Assembly (NCBI RefSeq): GCF_000315625.1
Contig: NW_005434613.1
Location: 375,034 to 439,033 of the forward strand
Direction: 5' to 3'
From: Guillardia theta CCMP2712
Taxonomy: Eukaryota; Cryptophyceae; Pyrenomonadales; Geminigeraceae
Length of the DNA: 64,000 nucleotides
The position numbers and the translations under genes are program-made. Of the stretch, positions 13,401 through 25,350 are shown one piece after another. A model generated the notes under the pieces. That model did not search any database and was not told the DNA's origin. It saw nothing but the letters and a program-made list of their open reading frames with translations. Position 1 is the stretch's first letter; every line of letters begins with the position of its first letter.

Positions 13401-16400
13401 AGGAGCGCTAACGTTGATGATGAAAGAAACTTGCGACATGAAGTCAAAAACACTCGAGGAGTCGAGGTTGGAATAAAACTTCGGCACCACATATTCCTTC
13501 TCAAAGTTGCTCTCGACAACATCAAACGAAGAAACAGAGATGGGAAGTTGCTTCGTTGCTTCGATGACAATCATAAATGTCTGCGTGAACTTGTCGTAAC
13601 CTCCGTATTCGGTCCCTCCGCTGTCTTGCAAAGTGACGTCGATTTCCACGGCTCCTGGGATGGCAGCGTCGAATTCAAGATTTCCTTGTGGGTCCACGGA
13701 AGGAAATTTCGTGAAGATGCTGGATTCAGCTAAGTTCGTGCCGGAGAGGTAGACACGGAATGTGATATTCTGACTGTTTTCATACGCTATCGCCTCTCCG
13801 TTGTAGTAACCCGCGTGAATGTATGTAGCCCATCCTGCAATCCTTTCCTGTCCAGTCGAGAAGACCGACTTTCCTCGGAAGAACGGAGGAGAGTTTATCT
13901 GGACGTACTTCAGGACGTCAGCGGCTTGGAAGCTTGATGACTTGGGAACTTGTGCCCTGTTGCCATTTACAGCAAAGATAGAGACCTGAGCCTGGACCTC
14001 GTACCCTGCTGACCACTGAATCAGGGAGATATTCAATACTGGCACCTCACAAATCAGCAGCTTTGTGCTCGAGAAAGCGCAAGGGAGGGAGAAATTGGGG
14101 AAGTTCTCATTCAAAGTATAATCGACGTTGTATGTCTTGGTGTATTCAAACCCAGCGCCAGATACCTCCAGGACAGGCTGAAGGACGTACTTGTTGAGGA
14201 GATCGACGGACTTGGGTGTAAAATCTTCGATGATGGCATTGTAACCAAAGTTTTGAAACCTTGCTATCTCGTTGGAAGTGATTGCTGGGCAATTCAAGAA
14301 ACTTGTTCTGACAACTACATCTACCAAGTTGATGAGGCCGTCTTGTGGTGGGATGATAAATTCCATGGTCTCTTGACTCTTTACTTGTACTGGCAGCTCA
14401 TTCTGTCGCACAACAACAAGATAAACGTCCGGAACTGAAGCAATGAATCCCACTCCAGAGATTGTGATGGTAATGTTTCCTGTACCAGGGGCTCTGTTAG
14501 GGTTGATTCCCAGGAACTTTTCGATCAGATAAAGATTGATTGGCTCAAAGTCTGGAAGGTTGATATCGCCGGAAGACAGCTGAAGTCTCATGGTCAATTT
14601 CGCCTCACGTTCAAACTTACCGATGCTGTAACACACCATGGTTGTGTGATTGACATAATCTACACGGCCGTATGAAACCACCTGATCCTCAGGTGAAAGA
14701 AACGAGCAATTGTACACGAGCATGGGATCGAAACCAAACCCACTAAGAGTGATGTTGGGGTTGTTGAAAGCTCCTATACAGGGATAAACATTGCCCGAGC
14801 TCCACATCTGAATGAACAAAAACGCTCGACCGCTCTCCACACCTCTGAACCTGACATCTTGCGACTGACTCTGGAGGGAAACTTGCAAGACAAACTCAGA
14901 ATGATTGACCGTGAGCGCAGCTGGGTACATGGTCCCCCATGGTGGAGTGACGCAAAGCAGACGATTCGGCACTGTTGCTGACGCAGCATCGACAGTCCAG
15001 CTTGAGGAGGTGTTGACTGCGGTGAATGTACATTGATAAAAATACTCAGGGTTCAAACCGTATGCTTCTACTTGCAACGTCTCCCCTCCGTTGGCGAATC
15101 CCACGGTAGAGTTAAGTTGCCTCCAGGTCTCAACGACCGTTACGACGTCGGAGCATGTCTGGTCAAGAATGCTGTAAACCTGCGATCCGTTGTAGAGGAC
15201 GGAGACAGAGTAATTCTTCGCTACGAGCCCCTGCGTCTCATTGAACTGGAAGATAAGAGTGCTGTAGTTGACAAGCGAGGCTCGCGCGCTGAAGGTGTTA
15301 TTGGCTGACGACAACGAAAGAACGTAACTCCCTCCCGTCACAAACCCAGCACCGACCACCGTCAGTGTTGGACTCGCTGCTTCAGCGATAGTCGGGGAGA
15401 TACATCTCCATCCCTGGATAACTGTGAACAGGGCAGAGCCCTGAGCCAACGCCGAGTTGTTGAGATTTTCAAGTTGAACCCGGAAGGTCCCGGCAGGGTA
15501 ATGCCAGGAAGTCACATCCACGACAAGGTCAGAGTAGCTCTGAAAGCTGACAGCAAACTCGTTTAAGGAGACGGTCGTGTTGTTCTCTCCGAGGAACTGA
15601 ACGCCGTAGACGTCGCTCCCATCGAACCCGCAACCGAACAATCCCAACTGTGAGATCCGAAGCGCCGACACGTTGGTCGGGTAGAGGCTGGAGAAGACTT
15701 CAGCAAACTGAAACTCGTCCGCACCGGCGAGCTCCAGAGGAATAACTGTATCCCCTGACAGCAGACGGACTGAGATCGGAACTCCCAGGTACGCAGGTCT
15801 TGAGGTGCCCCAACTTGAAACGTCGCAGATGATCTCTTTGTCGCTCACCACAACTCCCGGCAACGACACGTTTGTCTCTTGTCCCACCTGTAACGAGCAG
15901 TTGTAGCTCCGCGTCCAATTGAAGGCGTACCCATGAACCTTGAGCTGAGACCCAGAGCCGCAGGAGGGAACGTTTGACAAGTCCGAGGTTGACGAGAAGG
16001 AAATTTTCTCCCACATCTCATAGAACTCAAACTGTATCGTCGCCCCGCTCAGGAGTATACCAGGATCCGACCCGATCCTGAACTGCAAGGTCACATTCTC
16101 AGCCTTCGGCCAGTCAGGCAGCTTGCAAGCCCACGCTCCCCTGGTTTGGTTCAGCGCTTCATTGTTTTTCTTGGTTCCCGACGTTCCCTCGTACAAGCAG
16201 TAGAGCTTTGAGGTGTAGGTGAAGAGCTCTCCTGTAACAGTTATCACCGCTCCTCCCTTTGCAGGGAAGCGAGGTGACATCGGCTCGTACGTCCTCCAGT
16301 ACGGCTCGAGGGTCAGGAAGCAGTCGGTTCCTGCGCTGCAGCAGATGATGCGATCCTGGAGCAAAACTTGCACAGAGAGGGAGGTAGAGTTCTCATTGAC

Positions 16401-19400
16401 AGATGCAGGCAAGGCACATACTAATCTCGATGGACTCACTACCGTCGCATCCTTCATTATCCCGACCTCAGGAAACTTGCAATAATACTGCAACCCGTCG
16501 GTGAATCCTGCTCCTGACACTTGAACAATTTGAGTATCATAGTTGGGCGACAAGAAGCTCCAGTACGAGGAGAAATTGACACATTTGGATCCTCCGGGGT
16601 TGTCCAACAATCCTATAGCTCGTACTGGGTCCGATAGATTCAAGCTGAAACATTTCCCGTCCATGGTTTTCTCCGATAAGATGGTCACGAACTGTACTGT
16701 ACACGTGATCGAGGATTGGCTGTTCCAGGTTACTTGTGTCGATGTCGTGGCAGGATCCAGAATGTCGGTGAGGGACTGACTGGTACTGTCTGTATAGAAG
16801 ACACAACGATACTGGTTGACTGGTTTGAAACCATACCCTGCGATCTGCACAACGAAAGACTTGTTGCCCCTCTGGCAAGGGAGCGTAACTTGGTAATCTG
16901 AGATAACCTCCAGAAATTCGACAGTTTGCCCGGTTCCAAAAAGATCAAAGAAATCAATGACAACAGAATCATTGGTGATGATGTTCAGATTCGTGATATT
17001 CGCTGGGTAGTACCAGACTGGTGTACATCGCAAGAGTGAGCTATTGACAAATTCAACATCGGTGATTTTTACGTTTGTCCCGTCACTGAATTTACAATGG
17101 TAAGTGTTAGCAGACTCTGTGAAGCTTGACCCGTAGATTTCGATCGTTTGCCCGCTACATAAGACTCGATTCGGCGTCACCCGCACCCAGGCAGGGAGAA
17201 TCTCGAAGGTTTGGTTCTGTGCCGAGTAGACAACGGTGGAGTTGGGCATACGGTAGAGGATCAAGTACCCAAAGTTGGACTCCTGCTGACGCTGGGAGAA
17301 GTCAGGAGTCTGGAAGACGATCGACGTAGTCGAGCTCGGCTGCTGCTCTGCACCCTCGATGGCCTCGCCGTTGATGTAGAAGATGCACTTGTACGGCGCC
17401 GTCGGGTCGAACCCGCTCCCATTGATGCTGTAGCTCTGCCCTCCATAGGCGTGCCGACTGATGACTTCGACTACGAAGTGAACGGCTGTGAACTTGACAG
17501 TGCAGTAAGGGTTCTCAAGGGTACAAGTGACATTGTAAGATTCCATGCTTGTGAAGGCGAGGACCTGGTCGTCACAGATCAATGAGACTTGTACAAGCTC
17601 CTCAGCATAATCTTTGCCCCATTCAGGTGTCAACCCTTCCAGTATGGTGTCGCTCTTGATGGTAACATCTGCGTACATGTGGTTCTCAACACCGAATCGA
17701 CACCTGCAGGAAGAGAAACTTTGAAAACCATAGCCGTAGATCAGGAACACCTCGTTGCCTGCGGCAGAGGCAAAGTCCGTTGTCAAACTGATGTTATCCC
17801 AGCCAGCAAACAAGTTGACTTGATGGTTGTTGAGGTTCAAAAACTCCACTCCTTCCACTTCGATGACGATCTGCGCAATGCCTGGAGTGAAGAAAGGGAC
17901 CAAACATCGGATTTGCCGCAACGCGACGATCTCGAACGTCGCGTCCTTACTCGCGTTCCTGACTGTGACGGTGATCAGCATGTCGGCAGAGAACAGAAAT
18001 CCATTGATGACAAGGTAACCGCCTTTGGACGGAAGCGAGTACCGATCGATCTCCAACCAGACAGGCTTGTACAAGAAAGATTGAGACTGCGAGCTCGAGC
18101 AAGGGGAGATTTGAAGGGTTTCTGACACCAGCAACGTGACGTTTGACAGCTTGAAGTCATACTCCGTGGACAGAAACGTCAAGGCTCGCAGACTGACAGC
18201 AATAGAGCTTGAAGTTGTCAAGTTGTCGCCAGTGGAAAATTGCAAAGTGAGCGGCTGGGAGGACGGAAAACCAAAGCCAGAGACTTGAACGACTTCTCCT
18301 CCATTCGCAAACGAGTCTGTCTTGTTCAGCGAGCTCCAGCACGTCTGGAAGGCAACGGGCCAAGAGGGAGTTTCGTCGATGTATCGCACCTTGGTGAAGG
18401 TTGACACCGTCTCGTTCCCACAGACGAGATTCGATTGCGATGGGAACCTGCAAAGGAATGAAGTCAAACAACCGCATGGGAACCAGCAAAACTTCTCAAA
18501 TTCTCTCACCTTTTGCTTCTTGCCAGTAAGTTGATTGTCTTCTGATCAGCTCCGAACTCAAACGTGAAGTACTGACTGCCGATAGCTATGTAACCAGCCT
18601 GACCCAACAGATCGGAGCTCAGCACCACTTCCATGCCGCTTGTGAACTCGACGCAACCCGCGGTACCAGAGACAAGTGAGACGGTAGAAGATGCTGCTAA
18701 CTTGTACAAGGATGCGTCGATGAACGTGCTGACGTCAGTCAGGTTGTAGTTTCCAACAAAGAACTCTCCCCATGCTACCGTGTAGTTAGACACTATCAGT
18801 TGCCTGCTCTCCACCGTTCCGTCCACCATAACCATCTCGTCTCCCCTGACAAACGCAAAGACGTACGTCAAGGATGGGTTGAACCCGGCCCCACTGATAG
18901 TGAAGATCGTGTCTCCCGCAGCCGTGGAGGTCGTTGGGTATATTGGACTCTGTATGGTCTCGTAGACACTGTAGTCGATGTAGTCCGGGCGCGTGTCGTT
19001 GAGCTCGTAGTAGAAGCAACCGTAACCGAAGCAAGAAGAGCAGAGGATATCAGAGCAGTTGGTTGTATCCTGCATCCGGTCGAAGGTCTTGAGCTGTCTT
19101 TCGATCACCTTGACGTAAGGATAGGTCGAGAACATATCTAGTCGCGCCACCATGATCTGTAGCAGACCGCTGTAGCCCTCCCACAAAGGAGTGATACAGT
19201 AAGCTTCAGTGTCGCTCACGTACTCGATGCTCGTGTTCTGATGGAAGGAATCCTGCCAGTAGTAGCACTCATACCGATGGTCGACCCAGTCAGCCACGTT
19301 GACTCCAAAGCTCAGGGTCAGGTTGATCCGATCGCCTCCTACCGCACTGCCTTCTGAGTGCGCGACGATATCAGCGAGGTATGAGAACATGTAGAAGTCG

Positions 19401-22400
19401 GTCGTGAAGGTGGAGGAATTCTTGCCGTTGACATCAATCCCTTGCAGTGCAAAGTGCAGTATCTCTTCGCCGTAGTGCCAGGGTGGTACGATACAGTAGA
19501 AGGTGCGGGTAGGGCGGGTGAGGGGGTAGAGGGAGATAGCATCTTCCGTTAGCAGCGCCGTAGTCGAAGAGTACAGTCGGGAGGAGGATTGGAAGTGACA
19601 GGAATATGAGTAGCCGTCGATGGCATGACTGACGTAAGAAATTCTGCCGATGAACTTCTTGGGAGTGCTGGAATCTCCGATAACATTGGAGAACTGAACA
19701 GCTGAGCCTGTCGTCTTCATCTGGGAAAGAACGCCAGGGAGTATAGCAACGAAGTCGTCAAACTCAGTCAGCTCAACACTTGAAACCCCGTAAGTAAGAG
19801 ACGCGTCGCTGTAGATTACGATCCCGTACTTCTTCCCTCCTTGCAGGTACAGCGGGACCACCATCTCTATCTTCACATTGCTTCCATCGGCAGTGATATT
19901 GATATCCAACTCAGTCCAAACGTCGGAGTTGAATTCGTTGTTTTTGAACCCGCAGTTTGTATCAGCAACGCCGCAGCTCTTCATGAAAAGCCTGAAATGC
20001 GAATCTGCGCTCGAGGCAAGAGTGAAACTGGACACGTTGATAGATTTCTTCGCATCAATGTCGAACATAATCCCCCAGTACAAGTTCGCACCTGAGACAG
20101 CAATGACGTCTGTGGTCCCAGCTATGTCAAGTTGTTTGGTTTGAGGAGGAACTGTCAGGTTCAAACCCGCGGTCGACATCACCAACAAGGTGTTTCCATG
20201 CAGAGGCGCCTGAGTTGCGCTCAGGTTGTACCAAGCCTGGATGGAGACAATCGGAAACAGACCGGACTGAACAGGGAGCATGACATAAACGACAAGGTCT
20301 GAGGGGTGAGGCAGACTTGCAGTCCCGGCTACTCCTCTCATTACGATGGTGCAATTTCCATCAACCCGCTGCATCATCATCATCTCGTTCTCTACGCGCA
20401 GGAAAACTCCGGGCTTGAGGACTTGCGGCTGAATCAGCTGTACGAAGCACACGCGAGTGTCGCTGCTTGAGATCTGATCCTGCAGCGTTAGCGTCTGTGC
20501 GTAGGAGACGCCCAAGTTGGCGTCACTGGCAGGATACAACCATTCTTGGAGTGTGCACAACATGGAAGTCTCCGAGATGTTGGTTGACGGCGATGGAGCG
20601 CAAGGAAGTCCAAGCCAGACGTAGCTGGGGTCAGTGACGAAGAAGTGGCAAAGGTAGGAGACCGAGGGGTCGAAACCAGAGCCGAAGACCGTCACAGGAG
20701 ACTGGTAGCTCTCAATACTGCGAGGGGAGGCGCGACTGACAGAGGGGAGAGTCGAGACGTTCAGCTCGGTCCCCGTTACGTTGTAACGAGATCCAACCTT
20801 GCATCCAAAGTCCACAAAGGTTATCTGCGTCGGCTGCGCCACCAGCCTTGACTGTACAGTAAGAACAGCCTGTGAGCCAGTTATGGAAGGAGTGGTGCAA
20901 ACGTCCCCCTCTAGTCTTGACGTGACTGTCTGCCCTGTGCTGAGACGGAAACAGCAGAAGTAGTCAAAGGCTCCTGACGTGTCCTTGCCGACAAAAGTCA
21001 GCGCTATGGTTGAGGAGTTGGATTGGACCCAGATAGAGCCAGACTGTTGAGAGTAGCAGAGATCAAAAGTCTGGAGGTAGTTGTTGGCAACGGTCTTGAT
21101 GGACAAGACAAGGGAAGTGAAGTGGATGGAGGAGCTAACAATCGCATCAGGGTGGGCCAGGGAGGATCCTGGATCAACCAGCACCACAGACCAAGTGGCT
21201 GAACCCTTGACAGCCTCGGACAACGTAACTTTGACTGTGTTCTCTGTGCATGAGAGGGCTGGCAATGAAGCGGTGAAACTGTCGTAGGCAAGGTTTGAGA
21301 TGGTGTCGATCACCACCTGACTGGTCGTCCCTCCCCTATTGCAGGCAAACTGAAACTGGTACGACCGTTGCGGGTTGAGCCCCCTGCCATAGAAGCGCAA
21401 CTGAGAGTCCAACAAGCTTGAAATGGACGGCTGGACTTCGAACCACCAAACCGCCAGGTACTTCATGTTGGGCTTCAAGAACGAGGAGAAGGCGACAGTG
21501 TGCGAGCACGCGGCAGTGTCGCTGTCCTTGCAGAGCGTGAGGGAAACCTCGCTCGCCTCCCTTGGCCAGGTCGGGATAGTGAAGGAGAGCCGACGGGAGT
21601 CGAGAACGATCGCAGGGTCAGTAAGAAGCGAGAAGGTGGAGCTTGAGAGGTTGAGCCTATACGAAACGTTGCCGAACCCGTACCCTTGCAAGATCAGCAG
21701 CTGCCCACCTGACGTGTACATAGAGCAGACCCCATCCGTCTCCTGCTCGCACGCGATCGCCGTCCAGAACTCGCTCAACATGACATGGCTGCTGTCCGAG
21801 TTGACCCACCCTAAAGTACCCATAGAGCTGTACAGGTCAAGTCGGTACTGCACATCCGCTCTGTAGCCGATCAGCAAACTTTGATCGAACGTGCACTTAA
21901 CAGCGCTCAGGTTCTTGAACTCCCCTGCTGTCTCGTACTTACTATTGCCTCCGGATATCTTGCAAGTCAGCGGCAGGTCTCCCCTGATGCCGCAGCCCTG
22001 CACGTTGAAGACCGTTGAAGGGCAGCGAGGGGAACAGAAGGGAGGCCAGGAGACGGCGTAGCTGACAAGGAGCGGCTGCATGTCAAAGAGGTATTCGTTG
22101 CCACCTACGTTTTCAATCTCGGTCTCCTTCCCTCCTTGAAGCGAAAATGTTTTGACTATCGCCTCCTCTGCTTCGTAGGGCCAGCTCGGTAGGACAAGGT
22201 GGTAGTATGGAGGGGTCGAGCTGTTTCTCAGCTGAACGGTGACATTCCTTCCCGACAAACCCACGAACTTGGCAATGTAAGTCAAGGAAGGGTCCCATGC
22301 AAGCACCACGAGAGTGAGGTTCAAGTTCGAGCAGACGGTCCTGGTGTGAACACTGGAGGAAGCGTTGAAGTAGTCGGCAAGTCGGACGAAGAGGGGGATG

Positions 22401-25350
22401 TAGCTGAACCTCAGGTCCATTCCTACGCTCGTAACGTTGTTCAGCTCGATGTCAACTTTGAACCGGCTTGGCATGCGGTAGTCGGGGGTAATAGCTGGAA
22501 CCTGACAGACGACGCTGCGGTTGCTCTGGTAGACGCCCGACGAGGAGAAGCCGTTTGAATATCTACAAGTGACCGTGTCAGCATCGTAGAAACCGAAGCC
22601 GTAGACGGTCACGTCCGTCGACTGATCTGCCACTCCTTCTGAAGGCGAGAGACTCTCCAAGTACTGCACAAAGTTGACGATGCCTGCGGCCGTTGACGGG
22701 GGGGAACCGACAGGCTTCCAGTCACTCCCTGACGACTCCAGCAGGAGCAATTTGGCAGAGGGAAAGTTGCAGGACCACCTGGTGAAGGAGCAAGCGAGGG
22801 AAGTGTCGTTGACGTACTTACAGCTGCAGCTCTCGAAGCAGCCCAACATCGAGCCGCAGCGTCCAGAGTCTGTCAGAGTGAAGTCACACCGGTAGTGGCA
22901 CGGTAGGCTGGGGGATGAAGCCTGGGAAGCGCAGAAATTGAATCCTCGGACGATGAAAGAGTCAGAAGCGGCGGAGAAGACCTGATCTTCTACTACCCAC
23001 GTTGAGTTTGATACATGCAATTGACCGATTCCCTCCTGAAGGGAAGGAATATTCACACCGTCAACGTCGATGTACAGACGTAGGTTGAGCTGTTGCGATG
23101 CAGCCTGTAAGGCTGGAGATGTACAAGTCAGCCGCTGGTCGCTCTGAAAAGCTGCTGGCAGGAAGATTGAGATTTGTGAGTTCGAGAAATGACAGGAATA
23201 GTTGCTGGTCTCGACGAACCCGAGGCCTTGGACGGAGACGATTGAGCCTTGTCGGGATATTGACAAGACACATTCATTCTCATCGCGGACTTGAGTGTTG
23301 GTCCATTGCGGGATGATAGACAAGAGAGAATGATCTGAAGTGGCTTCCAAGAGAAGACAGGAGTTGGAAACCAAGCTGTTTGTAACGCAAACACTGAGGC
23401 AGAAGTATGAGTGACGGTCAATATTGGGAGCATCACATGCGAGGCTAGTGCTGTTAATGAAAGATGCCTGAGACGAGAAGTATGCGCTTGATTGGCAAGA
23501 GCAAGTAGAGTTGCAAGTATCCTGAGAACCTATCCGGTTCCATTGACATGTGTAAGCTTGATTGGAAGAAAACCCATATCCATTCACGTATATGGCATTT
23601 GACGAATTGACCAGCACGACACTTGGTGAAATTCCGCGCCAAAACTGTACAAACGTGAAGCTCAGCTGCGAGTTGGAGACTGCAGGCACAAGGCGGGATG
23701 TTCCTGTCTCTTGGAAGAGAGAAACGTTCGCTGAAGAATCGGAGGAGAAGAAAGATTTGGGGATCAAACACGTCATGCTCGTGCTCGACCAAACTTGACA
23801 AGGTCCTTTGACTGATAGCACACTCTCGTTCATCGCTGCTTGTCTGAATTCCAGCAAGTAAGGTGAGATGGTACTGAATCCGATCCCAGTCACGTTGATT
23901 GAAAGCCCTCCCTCCGCCAGGCCCTCCACTGGCGATATAGACGACACACCACCTGCCTCGTAGTAGACGTCATAGTTCTCCATGCCATCAGTCTGTCTCA
24001 GCAACGAACCCTCTTCTAGCACCTTAACGTCAATATTGCTTGACTGGACTGACATCGGCCATTGAGGAGCAAAAAAGTGAAGCTCGTTGTCAGCAATGTA
24101 TTGGAAGATTGAGGAGTTGACGGAGACGCCGTTAGAGTCTGAGAGAGAACAGCTGTACTGCTTGTGATTATCAAAGCCGCCACCTCTGACTGTCAGCGTG
24201 TAACTGCCTCCGTTGGGGAAGACGGCGCTGTAGATCTTTTGCACAATGGAGTAATAGAGAAATGAGTTTGAGTGCGTGCTCGATAAAGGGAAGCCCTGCC
24301 GGAAGAGCTGGACGCTAGCAAGGCATGCATGATATCGCCATGTCGGTACTCTACATAGGACGACGGCTGGGGAGACTGCAGCAAGTTTGATGGGCGAGTT
24401 TCTGGTAAAATTGCCACAGGTAAAAGAGCAACTGAAAAGGATTTCATCTGGATTGGCAGAGCTGAAGTAAAATCCACCACCGCTGATCGTGATCAGCATA
24501 TTCCCCAAAGACGAGCCGGTGCTGGGAGAAAGGCTTCTCCATGAGCCTGTGTGAACTGGTCAAAGAAGAGGAGGAACTATCAATACTTCACCCGTGAAAT
24601 AAATAGGATGCTCCTCCCCACGATTCGTGACAACCGAGAAATTCTCCCCCCTGAGCAGGGTAAAAGTTGCCATGCTCTCTGTACGGTTCCAATACGGAGC
24701 TGGACAAAGCACGGTGAAGAATCCGACCACGAGAGCTTGAGTATCAAACGGCGAATTTCCATCAAGTGGCGAATATCTACCAAGGCACAAGAGTTTCAGA
24801 AGAGTAAAGAGATGTAACTAAAAGGGAGTACCGGCAAGTATATGAGAAATTCTCATTGAAACCGAATCCATCGACACGGACTGCATACGGCGAAGTTGAC
24901 AGCAGGTATGTTTCATTCGCACTCGTCCAACCATCTGTGCACGAGATTTAGGAATTGAGAGGTCAAAAGCAATGTACCTAGAAAGTGGATAGTTTGATTT
25001 ATGGCATCACCGACAAAACTCAAGTCAGATCCCCCGTGTTTGACAACAACTTGCACTAGAGTAGACGCCTTATCCCACGCAAATGTTCCACATCTCAGCA
25101 AACTGTCGCTTTCATATGATGCGGTAACATGTGTCTCCATCCCAAACCAACATTCATAATCCAAACCACTGAGGAAATTATTCCCGGAAATCAAAACTGA
25201 AACATCGACGTTGGCATCCACTTCTCTTGGGGAAATGGCATAATATGTGTTGTCCGTGATATCAATGCTAAGGGTGACAGGTAAAAGTAAAAGAGCAAGA
25301 GCATTCGCGATCCTCGCCAGGCAACGGGATCGAAGATATGAAATCTTCAT
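1..25350 (-). CDS. Giant secreted TIG/cadherin-like/LamG/EAR mosaic protein (3' end outside window)
   Basis: Start chosen at 25350, where the leader MKISYLRSRCLARIANALAL looks like a signal peptide and runs straight into the first TIG repeat. Exons by splice consensus and frame: 25350-24978, 24934-24832, 24776-24592, 24546-18510, 18447-7327 (contains a 2-nt frameshift near 10975), 7277-7164, 7113-6684, 6634-6169, 6115-5898, 5846-5687, 5634-5011, 4960-4702, 4649-4531, 4474-4388, 4337-4239, 4188-3427, 3342-1. Every intron phase matches once the frameshift is allowed for, giving 8,167 codons with no stop. Domains in order: about thirty TIG/IPT repeats, about fifteen cadherin-like VNDAP repeats, propeller strand, LamG-like, TIG, EAR repeats, propeller, EAR-like, more cadherin-like repeats. 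It is rich in N-glycosylation sequons. Extracellular adhesion or a cell-covering role is inference; no named orthologue is recognised. The two large exons are firm, the small exons less so. Confidence 0.85.
1450..4188 (-). other. Beta-propeller and EAR-like segment of the giant protein
   Basis: Exon 4188-3427 shows propeller-type strands: LLFLQSIAISSDYQNLYAVS, MIFQVDSTTGMLSF, HSVFVSGYGTRVVVASFYDG and LSSFSRDADGQLRYIDVI. These resemble lactonase or YVTN blades (S-x-D-G-x-x-(L/V)-Y-x-V). The start of exon 3342-1 goes on with EAR-like strands (LGFHQFSAGSKNFLLIANQ and similar) and then a Cys-containing linker before the second cadherin-like array. The donor after 4239 (GTTGTT) is weak, so the 4239/4188 junction is the least certain in this gene. 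Confidence 0.5.
4239..5846 (-). other. TIG-like domain followed by EAR/EPTP repeats of the giant protein
   Basis: Exons 5846-5687 and 5634-5011 join to give a TIG-like stretch (YRCRFSYGSHSM, then CVTPPWDFGF). This is followed by repeats resembling EAR/EPTP blades: LLYEIQAVPTNGARQ, then W-T-I-I-D across the 5010-4961 intron and IAVVNY-like strands, and FEVGGNDYFLAARSW and FSYGGQDYIALTSF. The signature of that family is a (Y/F)-x-x-I-x-T-x-G-A-x-x-W turn followed by a short (G)-x-x-(Y/F)-L-x-(V/A)-A strand. Four further small exons (4960-4702, 4649-4531, 4474-4388, 4337-4239) continue in phase. EAR domains occur next to other adhesion repeats in animal LGI1 and ADGRV1 (VLGR1). Confidence 0.55.
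5898..7330 (-). other. Propeller strand plus LamG-like jelly-roll module of the giant protein
   Basis: After the first cadherin-like array a short exon (7277-7164) carries FSPDGRYVYGVDMYENSISI, a typical YVTN/lactonase-type beta-propeller strand. The next exon is Ser/Cys rich. Exon 6634-6169 then encodes a LamG/concanavalin-like jelly roll, with SLAVEVLFTMER, a W-T-H-V-V-G-T-Y-D-G core and FVNGEM. The domain continues in frame across a 53-nt intron (6168-6116) into exon 6115-5898, which ends in a segment with LTRDQVVSMYQW, typical of the last LamG strand. Reading through that intron instead shifts frame and loses the domain, which supports the splice. Confidence 0.65.
7600..13900 (-). other. 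Cadherin-like VNDAP repeat array I (residues about 3760-5850)
   Basis: A run of about fifteen beta-sandwich repeats of roughly 115-130 residues, each opening with a V-N-D-x-P-x-F motif (VNDAPTFEV, VNDPPYFEL, VNQQPSFDL, VNDPPFMEF). Each then has an N/ISPGPxNExxQ segment, a strand ending in F-x-V, and a closing D-N/D-G-G-T/V-x-x-G-G loop before the next VNDAP. The acidic DNGG loops suggest calcium-binding cadherin-like or Calx-beta-type folds; which of the two cannot be settled by eye. The array is encoded almost entirely in one 11.1 kb exon. Confidence 0.75.
10531..10975 (-). repeat. Near-identical 100-bp duplication within the cadherin-like array
   Basis: Positions 10531-10630 and 10876-10975 match at about 96 of 100 bases, offset by 345 bp (exactly 115 codons, one repeat unit). 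Both encode the loop and next VNDAPTFE motif. All other repeats in the array are diverged to the protein level, so this pair reflects a recent duplication or gene conversion, or an assembly artefact. A frameshift sits at the outer border of the second copy. Confidence 0.85.
13900..25300 (-). other. TIG/IPT repeat array of the giant protein (residues about 25-3760)
   Basis: About thirty diverged copies of an immunoglobulin-like TIG/IPT fold, each roughly 110-130 residues. The recognisable core is a strand-turn of the form (V/I)xGxGFxxxxxYxCxF followed by an S/T-L-x-C-x-x-P-x-W strand. Clear examples are ISGGGFYFSSANPDEILFSC in the fourth exon and INGSGFDPTAPYKCIF, IAGYGFKPVNQYRCVF and VSGAGFTDGLQYYCKF in the fifth. 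The paired cysteines in the core probably form a disulfide, as expected for an extracellular protein. Some copies lack the cysteines or are degenerate (around 22.3 and 20.0 kb). TIG arrays are known from plexins, Met receptors and fibrocystin-like proteins; this does not imply orthology. Confidence 0.8.
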